Assembly: GCF_902616385.1 (NCBI RefSeq)
Contig: NZ_CACMSM010000005.1
Location: forward strand, 20,929-84,928
Direction: 5' to 3'
DNA: 64,000 nt
Source: an uncultured Prochlorococcus sp.
GTDB taxonomy: Bacteria; Cyanobacteriota; Cyanobacteriia; PCC-6307; Cyanobiaceae
Part shown: piece after piece, positions 18,802-28,366 of the stretch
How the letters are laid out: every line of letters begins with the position of its first letter
Position numbering within the stretch: position 1 is the stretch's first letter
The notes under the pieces: generated by a model
Told to the model about the DNA's origin: nothing
What the model saw: the letters and a program-made list of their open reading frames with translations, nothing else
Databases searched by the model: none
Made by a program: the position numbers and the translations under genes

Positions 18802-19421
18802 ATAGATCATCCTCAAATAGAAGGCCAAGGAGAGGCTCAAATAGAAGTTATTATCCTCCAAATTCAAGGGACATTGATTCGTATGGTCAAAGAAACAATA
18901 GATTGCCTGCTTCTTCTGAACAAAAAATCAACTTTAATACAGGAACCATTGCTGTACTTGCTGGAGTACTAATTTTAGGAGTTGGTATTGGGAGCGCTAT
19001 TACCAGTACAACAGATGGCGGGCAGGGAAATATAGCAAGTCAACAACAATTAGATATGGCTGTTCCAGACCCTGAATTTTGCAGACAATGGGGAGCTAGT
19101 GCTTTTGTGATTGATGTTGAAATGTATACTACTCTAAATCCATCCACGAGTTTTGTAACGCAACCAGCTCTTCAGCCGGGGTGTGTTATTAGAAGAGAGA
19201 ATTGGACAGTGTTACAAAAACAGGGCGCAATTAGTAATGAGGATGTAAGAGAATGTAAGCAAAGGATGAATACTTTTGCTTACATTGGTTCAATAAGAGA
19301 TAAGCCAATAGTTAAGTGCGTTTATCAGACTGATGTAAATGAAAATAAATTTATAATAAAAGGTGATGGACAAGCTGAAGACGGCGGGGTAGGTATTAAC
19401 AAAGAAGCGATTCAGTTTTGA
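18798..19421 (+). CDS. DUF3172-like membrane-anchored protein
   Basis: A 207-residue protein of unknown function that I associate with the cyanobacterial DUF3172 family. It has a basic, Arg/Ser/Tyr-rich N-terminus (about 1-45), one membrane helix (about 48-70, [20 protein letters not shown]) and a C-terminal soluble domain with conserved-looking cysteines ([37 protein letters not shown]). The positive-inside rule places the C-terminal domain outside the cytosol. The GTG start overlaps the ndhM stop by 4 bp, so translation is probably coupled, which may hint at a thylakoid or NDH-1-related role. Confidence 0.8.
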   Translation: MNRSSSNRRPRRGSNRSYYPPNSRDIDSYGQRNNRLPASSEQKINFNTGTIAVLAGVLILGVGIGSAITSTTDGGQGNIASQQQLDMAVPDPEFCRQWGASAFVIDVEMYTTLNPSTSFVTQPALQPGCVIRRENWTVLQKQGAISNEDVRECKQRMNTFAYIGSIRDKPIVKCVYQTDVNENKFIIKGDGQAEDGGVGINKEAIQF

Positions 19422-19427
19422 TCGAAA

Positions 19428-20372
19428 TTATATATGCCTCAAAGGGCTTTCTAAACTAGCAAATTGTGGGAGAATGTTTTTCTTAAATACTTCTGATGCT
19501 CTTGATGTATATCTTGACGGATTAGTAATTAATTTAAGTTCTCTTTTTACCTCTAAATCAGCAACGAATGCTTTGTGGATTGTTCCAGCCGATAATTCTC
19601 TTTCAATAGAAACAACAGGCAAAAAAGAAGCTCCTAAACCTGATTGAACTGCATTCTTGATTGCTTCAAGAGAGTTAAGTTCCATCTCAATTTTTAATCT
19701 TTGAATATCAAGCCCAGAATCTTGGAGAAGTTTGTCAACAACTTTTCTTGTTGTAGATTGTGAGTCTAATGTTACAAAATTCAATTTATATAAGTCTTCT
19801 TTTAGAAGCTCTTTTTTGGTGGAAAGTGGATGTTTAGATGGTAAAACTAATGCCAATTCATCAGTGGCATATGGAATTACTTGTAGCAAATTTTCTAAAT
19901 CTCCAGGTAATTGTCCGCCAATAATGGCTAAGTCAATTTGTCCATTGGCCACACTCCAACCAGTTCTTCTCGTACTATGAACTTGAAGTTGAACGGATAC
20001 ATCAGGGTATTTTTGTCTGAATAGTCCTATCATTCTCGGCATTAAATAGGTACCCGTTGTTTGGCTCGCCCCAATGACAAGAGTTCCACCTTTTAAGCTA
20101 TTTAAATCTTCAATAGCTTTGCAAGCTTCGTCGCATTGATTCAAAATTCGTTCACAATATTCAAGTAACAGTCTCCCTGCTTCAGTCAATAGAGCCTTCC
20201 GACCACCTCTGTCGAAAATTGTAATTTCAAGTTGTTTTTCTAAATTTTGTATTTGTAAACTTACGGCAGGTTGGGTTACATATAAAAGATCTGCAGCTTT
20301 TTTAAAACTTCCTTGAGCTGCTATAGCTTTTAATATTCTTAATTGGTCGAGTGTAAATGGTAATTCTGGCAT
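19428..20372 (-). CDS. rbcR: LysR-type regulator, RbcR family
   Basis: A 314-residue LysR protein with N-terminal helix-turn-helix ([40 protein letters not shown]) and a periplasmic-binding-like effector domain starting [20 protein letters not shown]. The sequence fits RbcR/Ycf30, which activates Rubisco/carboxysome genes in response to metabolites signalling carbon status; NdhR/CcmR is the close alternative. It is divergent from the Z-ISO gene, with two palindromes in the 83-bp gap that could be its autoregulatory operator. Confidence 0.85.
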   Translation of the reverse strand: MPELPFTLDQLRILKAIAAQGSFKKAADLLYVTQPAVSLQIQNLEKQLEITIFDRGGRKALLTEAGRLLLEYCERILNQCDEACKAIEDLNSLKGGTLVIGASQTTGTYLMPRMIGLFRQKYPDVSVQLQVHSTRRTGWSVANGQIDLAIIGGQLPGDLENLLQVIPYATDELALVLPSKHPLSTKKELLKEDLYKLNFVTLDSQSTTRKVVDKLLQDSGLDIQRLKIEMELNSLEAIKNAVQSGLGASFLPVVSIERELSAGTIHKAFVADLEVKRELKLITNPSRYTSRASEVFKKNILPQFASLESPLRHI

Positions 20373-20401
20373 CTATTGTGCCTACAATTTCTTATAATTC
20401 T

Positions 20402-20428
20402 AATGCTTCAGAGCATTCTTGTTAAGAA
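20402..20428. promoter_or_regulatory. Twin palindromes in the rbcR / Z-ISO divergent gap
   Basis: AATGCT-TCAG-AGCATT (20402-20417) directly abuts, and overlaps by two bases, TTCTT-GTT-AAGAA (20416-20428). They lie 30-56 bp upstream of the rbcR start and 27 bp upstream of the divergent gene. LysR regulators bind such dyads, often at their own promoters. A TTATAA on the minus strand nearby could serve as the rbcR -10 box. Confidence 0.5.
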
Positions 20429-20455
20429 CAAAAGTTATTTGCCCAATCTAAATAT

Positions 20456-21184
20456 ATGGAGACTCATAAAACTTCTTTAATAATCTTATTATTGATTTTG
20501 ATTTTTGCCGTTATTCATAGTGGGGGAGCTGCTTTAAGAACTAAAGCAGAATCTATTATGGGTCCGAGATTATGGCGGCTATGTTTTGTTTTTTTTAGTT
20601 TGCCATCTGCAGTTATCTTGATTAGTTATTTTTTGGCTCATAGATATGACGGAATCAGATTATGGAATTTGCAGGGCAATAATTTTGTTTTTATGGTCGT
20701 TTGGTTCCTAACTGCAATAAGTTTTTTATTTTTATATCCCGCTACTTACAATTTGCTGGAAATTCCTTCGGTTTTAAAACCTAAAGTACGAATCTATGGA
20801 ACTGGGATAATGCGAATCACAAGGCATCCACAAGCATTTGGTCAGATAATTTGGTGTTTTGCTCATACTTTATGGATTGGGACATCATTCACATTAGTAA
20901 CTTCTATTGGCTTAATTTTGCATCATCTTTTTGCAATCTGGCATGGTGATAAGAGATTAGCAAATAGATTTGGAGAAGAATTTGAAAATTTCAAAAAAAA
21001 TACTTCCATAATCCCCTTCATAGCGATACTTGAGGGGAGGCAAGAATTTAAGATTAAAGAATTTTTTAGGTTATCTCAACTAGGTATATTAATTGCAATA
21101 GGCGTACTTTGGTGGTCTCATCAATATATAAATATTGCTGTTAAAACATTTAATTCATCATTTTTGTCTGAATTTTTCAATTGA
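20456..21184 (+). CDS. NnrU/Z-ISO family membrane protein, probable 15-cis-zeta-carotene isomerase
   Basis: A 242-residue integral membrane protein with about six hydrophobic segments. The central part (GIMRITRHPQAFGQIIWCFA, HTLWIGTSF, HHLFAIWHGDKRLANRFGEE, TSIIPFAIL-like end) strongly resembles plant Z-ISO, the haem-containing isomerase that converts 9,15,9'-tri-cis- to 9,9'-di-cis-zeta-carotene between the two desaturases. Candidate haem ligands are the His in TRHPQ and the HH pair. It lies within 4 kb of crtP/crtB, fitting this role. NnrU proteins of denitrifiers are the alternative family name. Confidence 0.75.
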   Translation: METHKTSLIILLLILIFAVIHSGGAALRTKAESIMGPRLWRLCFVFFSLPSAVILISYFLAHRYDGIRLWNLQGNNFVFMVVWFLTAISFLFLYPATYNLLEIPSVLKPKVRIYGTGIMRITRHPQAFGQIIWCFAHTLWIGTSFTLVTSIGLILHHLFAIWHGDKRLANRFGEEFENFKKNTSIIPFIAILEGRQEFKIKEFFRLSQLGILIAIGVLWWSHQYINIAVKTFNSSFLSEFFN

Positions 21185-21217
21185 CAGTTTAAAATCAAAT
21201 TATAAGTTCTTTAAAAA

Positions 21218-23239
21218 ATGCCACAAGCTTCAGAAATTGCCTGGTTAATTCCCGTTTTCCCACTTATTGGAGCAGTGCTTTCTGGTTTAGGACTAATCAG
21301 TATTAACAAAAAAATTAATAATTCAAGAGAAATTGTCTCTGTAGGTCTAATTTCTTTCGTTGGGATTTCTGCGGTAATTAGTTATAAAGCTCTAATTGAA
21401 CAAGTTAATGGTTATCAATCAGTAGAAAAATTATTTGTATGGGCCAATGCTGGGGATTTCACAATTCCAATGGGATTCGTCCTTGATCCATTGGGGAGTT
21501 TAATGCTTGCGTTAGTAACTACAATAACTTTGCTTGTAATGATTTACTCGCACGGCTACATGGCGCATGACAAAGGATATGTCAGATTTTTTACATATTT
21601 AGCGTTGTTTAGTAGTTCAATGATGGGATTAATAGTTAGTCCGAATTTATTAGAAATTTATGTTTTTTGGGAATTAGTTGGGATGTGTTCTTATTTATTG
21701 GTTGGTTTTTGGTACGACAGGGATGGCGCTGCACACGCGGCACAGAAAGCATTTGTTGTTAATAGAGTTGGAGATTTTGGATTATTACTAGGAATTCTTG
21801 GCTTATTTTGGGCAACAAATAGTTTTGATTTTAATGAAATAGCTACTGGAATTGCTCAATCAATATCTGACAATTCGATACCCATTTGGGCTGCTTTGTT
21901 ACTTTGTTTTTTAGTTTTTTTAGGGCCAATGGCTAAATCTGCTCAGTTTCCTCTTCATGTGTGGTTACCTGATGCGATGGAAGGTCCGACACCTATTTCT
22001 GCACTTATCCATGCTGCAACAATGGTTGCAGCAGGAATTTTCCTTGTAGCAAGACTTCAACCTTTGTATTCAATATTCCCATCTATTCAGTTCATTATTG
22101 CTTTAGTTGGCACCATTACTTGTTTTTTGGGCGCCTCTATAGCTTTAACCCAAATGGATTTAAAAAAAGGTTTAGCGTATAGCACAGTTTCTCAGCTCGG
22201 GTATATGATGCTCGCAATGGGTTGTGGAGCACCAATAGCAGGAATTTTTCATTTAGTAACTCATGCTTGCTTTAAAGCAATGCTATTTTTGGGATCTGGT
22301 TCAGTAATACATGCTATGGAAGAAGTAGTTGGCCATCAGCCTGTATTAGCCCAAGATATGAGATTGATGGGCGGTTTAAGAAAAAAAATGCCATTTACAT
22401 CAACAACATTTTTGATAGGTTGTGTAGCAATTAGTGGAATTCCCCCATTGGCAGGTTTTTGGAGTAAAGACGAGATACTCGGAAATGCTTTTATATCATA
22501 TCCAGCTTTTTGGTTCGTAGGACTTCTAACAGCTGGTATGACTGCTTTTTATATGTTTAGGCTCTATTTCTTGACATTTGAAGGAGATTTCAGAGGGGAG
22601 AATAAAGAATTACAAAAAGAGCTTCTAATAGCATCTAAAACAAATCTAGATGAAGAAAATGAAGAAGAGCATGAAGAACATGGCTCTATTCACGAGTCAC
22701 CCTGGTCAATGACATTTCCCTTGGTATTTCTAGCTGTACCTTCTTTAATTATTGGTTTTATGGGACTTCCATGGGATAGTAAAATTGCAAATTTACTAGA
22801 TCCTGAAGAAGCAGAGACTGCTGCAAAAGCCTTCGAATTAAAAGAATTTTTGCCTTTAGCACTTGCGTCAGTACTTATTGCATCAGCTGGAATCATTATT
22901 GCTTATCAGGCATATTTTGTGAAAAAAATTAATTTATCAATTTTATTTGCTGAAAAGTTTCCTAGCATCAACCGATTTTTATCCAATAAATGGTATCTAG
23001 ATGATATTAATGAAAAACTTTTTGTTAAGGGTAGTAGAAAACTTGCTAAAGAAGTTTTAGAGGTTGATTCTAAGGTTGTTGATGGTGTTGTAAATCTTAC
23101 TGGACTTGTAACTTTAGGAAGTGGAGAAGGTTTAAAATATTTTGAGACTGGTAGGGCTCAATTTTATGCGCTTATTGTTTTTGGAGGTGTAATTTTACTA
23201 GTTGCTATATTTGGTTTTCAATCTCCACAAGTATCTTAA
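21218..23239 (+). CDS. ndhF: NAD(P)H-quinone oxidoreductase chain 5
   Basis: Large proton-pumping membrane subunit of NDH-1, 673 residues with many hydrophobic helices. Typical antiporter-like signatures include YVFWELVGMCSYLLVGFWY, AKSAQFPLHVWLPDAMEGPT, SALIHAATMVAAGIFL and LAYSTVSQLGYMM. A charged, His/Glu-rich cytosolic loop (EENEEEHEEHGSIHESP) lies around residue 475. It is followed by ndhD 85 bp downstream. The NdhF1/NdhD1 respiratory and cyclic-flow form is the likely one, since the CO2-uptake types have different signatures and partners (CupA/B), none of which is seen here. Confidence 0.95.
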   Translation: MPQASEIAWLIPVFPLIGAVLSGLGLISINKKINNSREIVSVGLISFVGISAVISYKALIEQVNGYQSVEKLFVWANAGDFTIPMGFVLDPLGSLMLALVTTITLLVMIYSHGYMAHDKGYVRFFTYLALFSSSMMGLIVSPNLLEIYVFWELVGMCSYLLVGFWYDRDGAAHAAQKAFVVNRVGDFGLLLGILGLFWATNSFDFNEIATGIAQSISDNSIPIWAALLLCFLVFLGPMAKSAQFPLHVWLPDAMEGPTPISALIHAATMVAAGIFLVARLQPLYSIFPSIQFIIALVGTITCFLGASIALTQMDLKKGLAYSTVSQLGYMMLAMGCGAPIAGIFHLVTHACFKAMLFLGSGSVIHAMEEVVGHQPVLAQDMRLMGGLRKKMPFTSTTFLIGCVAISGIPPLAGFWSKDEILGNAFISYPAFWFVGLLTAGMTAFYMFRLYFLTFEGDFRGENKELQKELLIASKTNLDEENEEEHEEHGSIHESPWSMTFPLVFLAVPSLIIGFMGLPWDSKIANLLDPEEAETAAKAFELKEFLPLALASVLIASAGIIIAYQAYFVKKINLSILFAEKFPSINRFLSNKWYLDDINEKLFVKGSRKLAKEVLEVDSKVVDGVVNLTGLVTLGSGEGLKYFETGRAQFYALIVFGGVILLVAIFGFQSPQVS

Positions 23240-23324
23240 TTACAATTGTGTGTCTTCACTGTCCATTGGGGTGAAAAAATACAGAAAATTTCTAGACTTT
23301 ATTTAAGATAAATTTCTTATTAAA

Positions 23325-24965
23325 TTGAGTACTTACTTTTATACGCATTTTGCGACACAAATGTTAGGGACTTTGGGAGCTGGATTGTCTAATTTTCCTT
23401 GGTTATCTGCTTCAATTTTATTCCCAATTGGTAGTGCATTTGTGATACCTTTTTTCCCAGATAAAGGGGATGGCAAAGAGGTGAGATGGTTCGCATTGTC
23501 TATTGCATTAATAACTTTTTTAATAACTGTAGGTTCATATATAAATGGCTTTGATATTAGTAATGAAAATGTTCAACTTAAAGAAAATATAAGTTGGCTC
23601 CCTGATTTAGGTCTTACTTGGTCTGTTGGTGCTGATGGCATGTCAATGCCGTTAATATTATTGACTAGTTTTATAACTGCTTTAGCAGTTCTTGCTGCAT
23701 GGCCAGTCAAGTTCAAACCAAAGTTATTTTTCTTTTTGATATTGGTTATGGATGGTGGGCAAATCGCTGTGTTTGCTGTACAGGATATGCTTTTATTCTT
23801 TCTAACTTGGGAACTTGAGTTAATTCCCGTTTATTTATTACTGGCTATATGGGGTGGCAAAAATCGACAATATGCAGCAACAAAATTCATTATTTATACA
23901 GCTGGCAGTTCTATCTTTATTCTTCTTGCAGCGTTAGCAATGGGTTTCTATGGTACAGAAATTCCTAACTTTGAGTTTTCTCACTTGGCAGCTCAAGATT
24001 TTAGTCAAAAATTCCAAATTTTATGTTACATAGGTCTTTTAATTGCATTTGGTGTGAAACTACCAATAGTACCTCTTCATACTTGGCTTCCAGATGCTCA
24101 TGGAGAGGCTACAGCTCCTGTTCATATGCTTTTAGCAGGAATTTTATTAAAGATGGGAGGATATGCTCTTTTAAGATTTAATGCACAATTATTACCCGTT
24201 GCTCATGCTCAATTTGCCCCATTATTAATAGTTCTAGGGGTAGTCAATATAATTTATGCTGCATTAACTTCTTTTGCTCAAAGAAATCTTAAAAGAAAAA
24301 TTGCATACAGCTCGATAAGTCATATGGGTTTTGTTCTTATTGGTATAGGTAGTTTTAGTAGCCTTGGAACAAGCGGAGCTATGCTGCAAATGGTTAGTCA
24401 TGGATTAATAGGTGCAAGTTTATTTTTTCTTGTTGGTGCCACCTATGACAGGACAAAGACTCTTAAACTTGATGAAATGAGTGGTGTAGGACAAAAAATG
24501 AGAATTATGTTTGCCCTATGGACTGCTTGCTCCCTAGCCTCCCTTGCTTTACCAGGTATGAGTGGATTTGTTTCCGAATTGATGGTATTTACAGGATTTG
24601 TTACTGATGAAGTGTATACACTACCCTTTAGGGTTGTAATGGCCTCTTTAGCCGCTATCGGTGTAATACTTACTCCTATTTATCTACTTTCAATGTTAAG
24701 AGAAATTTTCTTTGGTAAAGAAAATCCTAAATTAATCGAAGAACGAAAACTTATAGATGCAGAGCCAAGGGAAATTTATATTATTGCTTGTTTACTCCTG
24801 CCGATTATTGGAATAGGTTTGTACCCAAGATTAGTTACTGAAACTTACATTGCATCCATCAATAATTTGGTCGATCGAGATTTAACTGCAGTTAAAGGCG
24901 CTGTGAAAACAAATATTTTTTCAGGAACTAAAACAAATGAAATCCTAAAAGCTCCAACAATATAA
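23325..24965 (+). CDS. ndhD: NAD(P)H-quinone oxidoreductase chain 4
   Basis: Proton-pumping subunit of NDH-1, 546 residues, multi-spanning. Signatures: [58 protein letters not shown] and [17 protein letters not shown]. The listed start is TTG at 23325; an ATG at 23361 (MLGTLGAG) is nearer the usual family N-terminus and could be the true one. Follows ndhF on the same strand. Confidence 0.94.
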   Translation: MSTYFYTHFATQMLGTLGAGLSNFPWLSASILFPIGSAFVIPFFPDKGDGKEVRWFALSIALITFLITVGSYINGFDISNENVQLKENISWLPDLGLTWSVGADGMSMPLILLTSFITALAVLAAWPVKFKPKLFFFLILVMDGGQIAVFAVQDMLLFFLTWELELIPVYLLLAIWGGKNRQYAATKFIIYTAGSSIFILLAALAMGFYGTEIPNFEFSHLAAQDFSQKFQILCYIGLLIAFGVKLPIVPLHTWLPDAHGEATAPVHMLLAGILLKMGGYALLRFNAQLLPVAHAQFAPLLIVLGVVNIIYAALTSFAQRNLKRKIAYSSISHMGFVLIGIGSFSSLGTSGAMLQMVSHGLIGASLFFLVGATYDRTKTLKLDEMSGVGQKMRIMFALWTACSLASLALPGMSGFVSELMVFTGFVTDEVYTLPFRVVMASLAAIGVILTPIYLLSMLREIFFGKENPKLIEERKLIDAEPREIYIIACLLLPIIGIGLYPRLVTETYIASINNLVDRDLTAVKGAVKTNIFSGTKTNEILKAPTI

Positions 24966-25088
24966 TTTTTTAAATTAATGCAATATTGTTTGGCATTAAA
25001 TAAATTAAAAGATATCTTGTGAATAGATTTTATCTATTTCAAAATATCTTATTTCAATCCTATTGATAGGCAACAATTAGGCCCTAGA

Positions 25089-25910
25089 TTGTTGATTAAG
25101 TTTCTTCAAGACGCCGCAGGTAAAGGTGAGCTTGATCCATGGGATATTGATGTAATAAGTGTAATAGATAGTTTTTTAGAGCAATACTCACACACTTTTA
25201 ATCAATCTTCAAATAGTCAAATCTCATATCATAAGGACTTAGCTGAGACCAGCGAAGCATTTTTTGCGGCTTCCGTACTTGTTAATCTTAAGGCTCAGGT
25301 TTTGGAATCTGATGTTTTCAAAGAAAATTCTTCAGATTTTGAAGATGAATTTGATTTGGATGATCAAGATTGGATTGATAAAGAATTTGATATTCCAAAA
25401 TATCCTGAAAAATATCTAAGGAGAAGATCAATTGCCCAGCCAATTCTTAAACGTACAACAACGTTGGGAGAACTTGTAAGTCAGTTAGAGTCCATAGCAG
25501 AAGTTATAGAAACCCAAGATCTTCTGCTTATGAAGAGAAAAAGAAATAAAAAATATTCTGATAAGGCTTTAATTTCTCAAGTAAAATCTTTAGCACATCG
25601 CGAGAAACTTCCAGAAACAACTAAAGCATTAGGGAAATTTATTGACGGATGGGAAAAAGCATTACAATGGACAGATTTTGAATATTTAGTCAAACAATGG
25701 CAAACCGTTGTAAAAAATGATTTAGATAAAGATCGTTTGGGAGTTTTTTGGGCTTTGTTATTTTTATCATCTGAAAACAAAATTGAAATTAAACAAATTA
25801 ATTCCTTGTATGGCCCAATTCAAATTAAAAGAATAATACCTGATGGTGGCTTAGCTCAATTGCCTATAGAAAATCTTGAGGTAAGTACTGTCTCTTCCTC
25901 GGCTGCTTAG
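25089..25910 (+). CDS. scpA: Segregation and condensation protein A
   Basis: Kleisin subunit that bridges SMC heads to organise the chromosome. The N-terminal kleisin signature is clear (LLIKFLQDAAGKGELDPWDI), followed by a long acidic middle (DFEDEFDLDDQDW) and the C-terminal winged helix (FWALLFLSSENKIEIKQINS). The start is uncertain: TTG at 25089 begins right at the conserved domain, while the frame stays open back to 25023 with only ATT/ATA codons as unusual starts. About 270 residues fits cyanobacterial ScpA. Confidence 0.85.
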   Translation: MLIKFLQDAAGKGELDPWDIDVISVIDSFLEQYSHTFNQSSNSQISYHKDLAETSEAFFAASVLVNLKAQVLESDVFKENSSDFEDEFDLDDQDWIDKEFDIPKYPEKYLRRRSIAQPILKRTTTLGELVSQLESIAEVIETQDLLLMKRKRNKKYSDKALISQVKSLAHREKLPETTKALGKFIDGWEKALQWTDFEYLVKQWQTVVKNDLDKDRLGVFWALLFLSSENKIEIKQINSLYGPIQIKRIIPDGGLAQLPIENLEVSTVSSSAA

Positions 25911-25957
25911 AAGCCTAATAGTAATAACGTATAATTTAAAAAAATGGTTTTGAATTT

Positions 25958-27136
25958 ATGAAGGCAATGATACTTGCGGCAGGTAAAGGCACACGTGTTC
26001 AGCCTATTACGCATGTTATTCCGAAACCGATGATTCCGATTTTGCAAAAACCTGTTATGGAGTTTCTCTTAGAACTTTTAAGAGAACATAATTTTAAGGA
26101 AATAATGGTAAATGTTTCTCATCTGGCTGAAGAAATTGAAAATTATTTTAGGGATGGTCAAAGATTTGGAGTAGAAATTGCTTATAGTTTTGAGGGAAGA
26201 ATTGAAGATGGAGAATTAATAGGTGATGCTTTGGGATCCGCAGGAGGATTAAAAAAAATTCAGGATTTTCAAAATTTCTTTGATGAAACTTTTGTTGTTT
26301 TATGTGGTGATGCTTTAGTTGATTTAGATTTAACTCAAGCTGTTAAAAAACATAAACAGAAAGGAGCTATTGCGAGCTTAATAACAAAGAAAGTAACTAA
26401 AGATCAAGTATCAAGTTACGGTGTAGTAGTTTCTGATGACAACGGTCGAATAAAGGCTTTTCAGGAAAAGCCAACAGTTGATCAAGCTTTAAGTGACTCT
26501 ATAAATACAGGAATTTATCTTTTCGAACCCGAAATTTTTAATTACATACCTTCAGCTGAGAAATTTGATATTGGAGCTGATCTTTTTCCTAAACTTGTTG
26601 AAATGGATTTACCTTTTTTTGCATTACCAATGGATTTTGAATGGGTAGATATTGGTAAAGTACCTGATTATTGGAGTGCTATTAGAAATGTATTGCGAGG
26701 TAAGGTAAGACAAGTGCAAATACCAGGTAAGGAAATAAAACCAGGAGTTTATACCGGTTTGAATGTAGCGGCTAACTGGGAAAAAGTAAATATTAAAGGG
26801 CCGGTTTATATAGGAGGCATGACTAGGATCGAGGATGGAGCAAATATTATTGGCCCTTCCATGATTGGTCCAAGTTGTTGTATTTGCGAGGGCGCAACTA
26901 TAGATAACTCAATTATTTTTGATTATTCTAAAATTGGTAAAGGAGTCAGACTTATTGATAAGTTAGTGTTTGGTAAATATTGTGTTGGCAAAAATGGAGA
27001 TCATTTTGATTTGCAAGATGCATCTTTAGATTGGTTAATAGCAGATTCAAGAAGGTCTGATTTTACTGAGCCATCACCTCAGCAGAAAGCTATGGCAGAA
27101 TTATTAGGTACTGATTTGATTAATATTCCAGACTAA
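25958..27136 (+). CDS. Sugar-phosphate nucleotidyltransferase
   Basis: A 392-residue enzyme that joins a nucleoside triphosphate and a sugar-1-phosphate to make an NDP-sugar for cell envelope or glycolipid synthesis. The N-terminal Rossmann-like domain has the pyrophosphorylase signature AAGKGTRVQPITHVIPKPM (residues 7-25) and the metal-site segment VVLCGDALVDLDL. The C-terminal part from about residue 260 has hexapeptide-type turns (VKGPVYIGGMTRIEDGANI-like, IIGPSMIGPSCCICEGA) of a left-handed beta helix. Glucose-1-P or mannose-1-P are possible substrates; the sequence alone does not decide. The 3' end overlaps metF by 17 bp. Confidence 0.85.
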   Translation: MKAMILAAGKGTRVQPITHVIPKPMIPILQKPVMEFLLELLREHNFKEIMVNVSHLAEEIENYFRDGQRFGVEIAYSFEGRIEDGELIGDALGSAGGLKKIQDFQNFFDETFVVLCGDALVDLDLTQAVKKHKQKGAIASLITKKVTKDQVSSYGVVVSDDNGRIKAFQEKPTVDQALSDSINTGIYLFEPEIFNYIPSAEKFDIGADLFPKLVEMDLPFFALPMDFEWVDIGKVPDYWSAIRNVLRGKVRQVQIPGKEIKPGVYTGLNVAANWEKVNIKGPVYIGGMTRIEDGANIIGPSMIGPSCCICEGATIDNSIIFDYSKIGKGVRLIDKLVFGKYCVGKNGDHFDLQDASLDWLIADSRRSDFTEPSPQQKAMAELLGTDLINIPD

Positions 27137-28010
27137 GATTAGCTTTTTCAATAATCTCAGGAATTAAATGCTCTGCTTTTACGGCCATTAGATGAACACC
27201 ATTTGCGATATTAATAAAATCATGAGCTTGTTCAGATGCAATTTGAATACCTTCTTGTAATGGGTCTTTAGCATCTTTAAGACGATTTAAGATATTTTCA
27301 GGGATGTTTGCGCCTGGAACGTATTTGTTTATAAAGAGAGCATTTTTATAAGACTTTAATAGGAATACACCTGCAATTACTGGAATTTTAAGAGGCTTGC
27401 TAATTTTTTCGCAAAATTCTATCAAATTTTCTTTTTCCATAACCATTTGAGTTTGTATAAATCCAGCTCCAGCCTCTTTTTTCTTTCGCAATCTATTTTC
27501 TAAACTTTTCTTATTTCTGCAATTTGGATCAGCTGCAGCACCTGCAAAAATAAATGTTTTTTTATCGGCAAGTTCTCCTAGAGTAGGATCAATCCCTTCA
27601 TTGAAAGCCTGAATTTGTTTCAGCAATTTAACTGACTCAAACTCATGTACGGCCTTGGCATCTTGTTGATCCCCAGCTTTTACTGAATCACCGGTAATGC
27701 ATAAGATGTTTTTAATTCCTAAAGCATTTGCTCCCAGAATGTCTGATTGTAAAGCAATTTTATTACGATCTCTGCAAGAGATTTGCATTACTGGTTCTAT
27801 CCCATTTTCCAGTAATAGTTTGGACATTGCCAAGCTGCACATTCTCATTACAGCTCTGCTTCCATCGGTAATGTTAACAGCATGTACCTTATCTTTCAAA
27901 AGTTGTGCTATCTTAAGAGATCTTATGGGGCTTCCACCTCTTGGCGGCATTAACTCTGCTGTTATTACCTTAGATTTTTTTTCTAAAGTCTGCTGAAGTT
28001 TTGATTTCAA
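27120..28010 (-). CDS. metF: 5,10-methylenetetrahydrofolate reductase
   Basis: Flavoenzyme that reduces methylene-THF to methyl-THF for methionine synthesis. The 296 residues show the TIM-barrel pattern: TAELMPPRGGSPIRSLKIA, DKVHAVNITDGSRAVMRM, ISCRDRNKIALQSDILGANA, NILCITGDSVKAGD and FIQTQMVME. Convergent with the nucleotidyltransferase gene, sharing the last 17 bp, a compact arrangement typical of streamlined genomes. Confidence 0.9.
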   Translation of the reverse strand: MKSKLQQTLEKKSKVITAELMPPRGGSPIRSLKIAQLLKDKVHAVNITDGSRAVMRMCSLAMSKLLLENGIEPVMQISCRDRNKIALQSDILGANALGIKNILCITGDSVKAGDQQDAKAVHEFESVKLLKQIQAFNEGIDPTLGELADKKTFIFAGAAADPNCRNKKSLENRLRKKKEAGAGFIQTQMVMEKENLIEFCEKISKPLKIPVIAGVFLLKSYKNALFINKYVPGANIPENILNRLKDAKDPLQEGIQIASEQAHDFINIANGVHLMAVKAEHLIPEIIEKANLSLEY

Positions 28011-28087
28011 TTGCTTTTGTTTCCTAGTTGGTTAACAAGTGTACTGAGATTGCTAAACTTAATTAATATAAAAAAGGAACTGTTTAA

Positions 28088-28366
28088 ATGCAAATGGTTG
28101 ATGAAGAAGTAAACAACATTGACATGATGGGTCTCTCAGCAAGGGAGATGGAAATCATTGATCTTGTAGCTGATGGGCTTACAAATCAAGAAATTGCTGT
28201 AAAACTAACTATTAGTAAAAGAACTGTTGATAATCATGTAAGTAATATGTTTACAAAAACTGGTTCTAAAAACAGAGTAGCACTTTTGAATTGGGCAATG
28301 GACAACGGAAAGATTTGTAGAGATGGGTTTAATTGTTGTACACTCCCAGACTCTGATCAGGATTAG
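28088..28366 (+). CDS. pedR: Small LuxR-type regulator, PedR-like
   Basis: A 92-residue protein that is nearly all a LuxR-type DNA-binding domain (LSAREMEIIDLVADGLTNQE, IAVKLTISKRTVDNHVSNMF). It lacks a receiver. Length and architecture match Synechocystis PedR (Ssl0564), a light/redox regulator switched off when reduced by thioredoxin through a C-terminal cysteine. Here cysteines are C77, C83 and C84, in KICRDGFNCC. A strong Shine-Dalgarno-like AAAAAAGGAAC precedes the ATG. The 3' end overlaps the convergent 62-residue gene by 38 bp. Confidence 0.75.
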   Translation: MQMVDEEVNNIDMMGLSAREMEIIDLVADGLTNQEIAVKLTISKRTVDNHVSNMFTKTGSKNRVALLNWAMDNGKICRDGFNCCTLPDSDQD

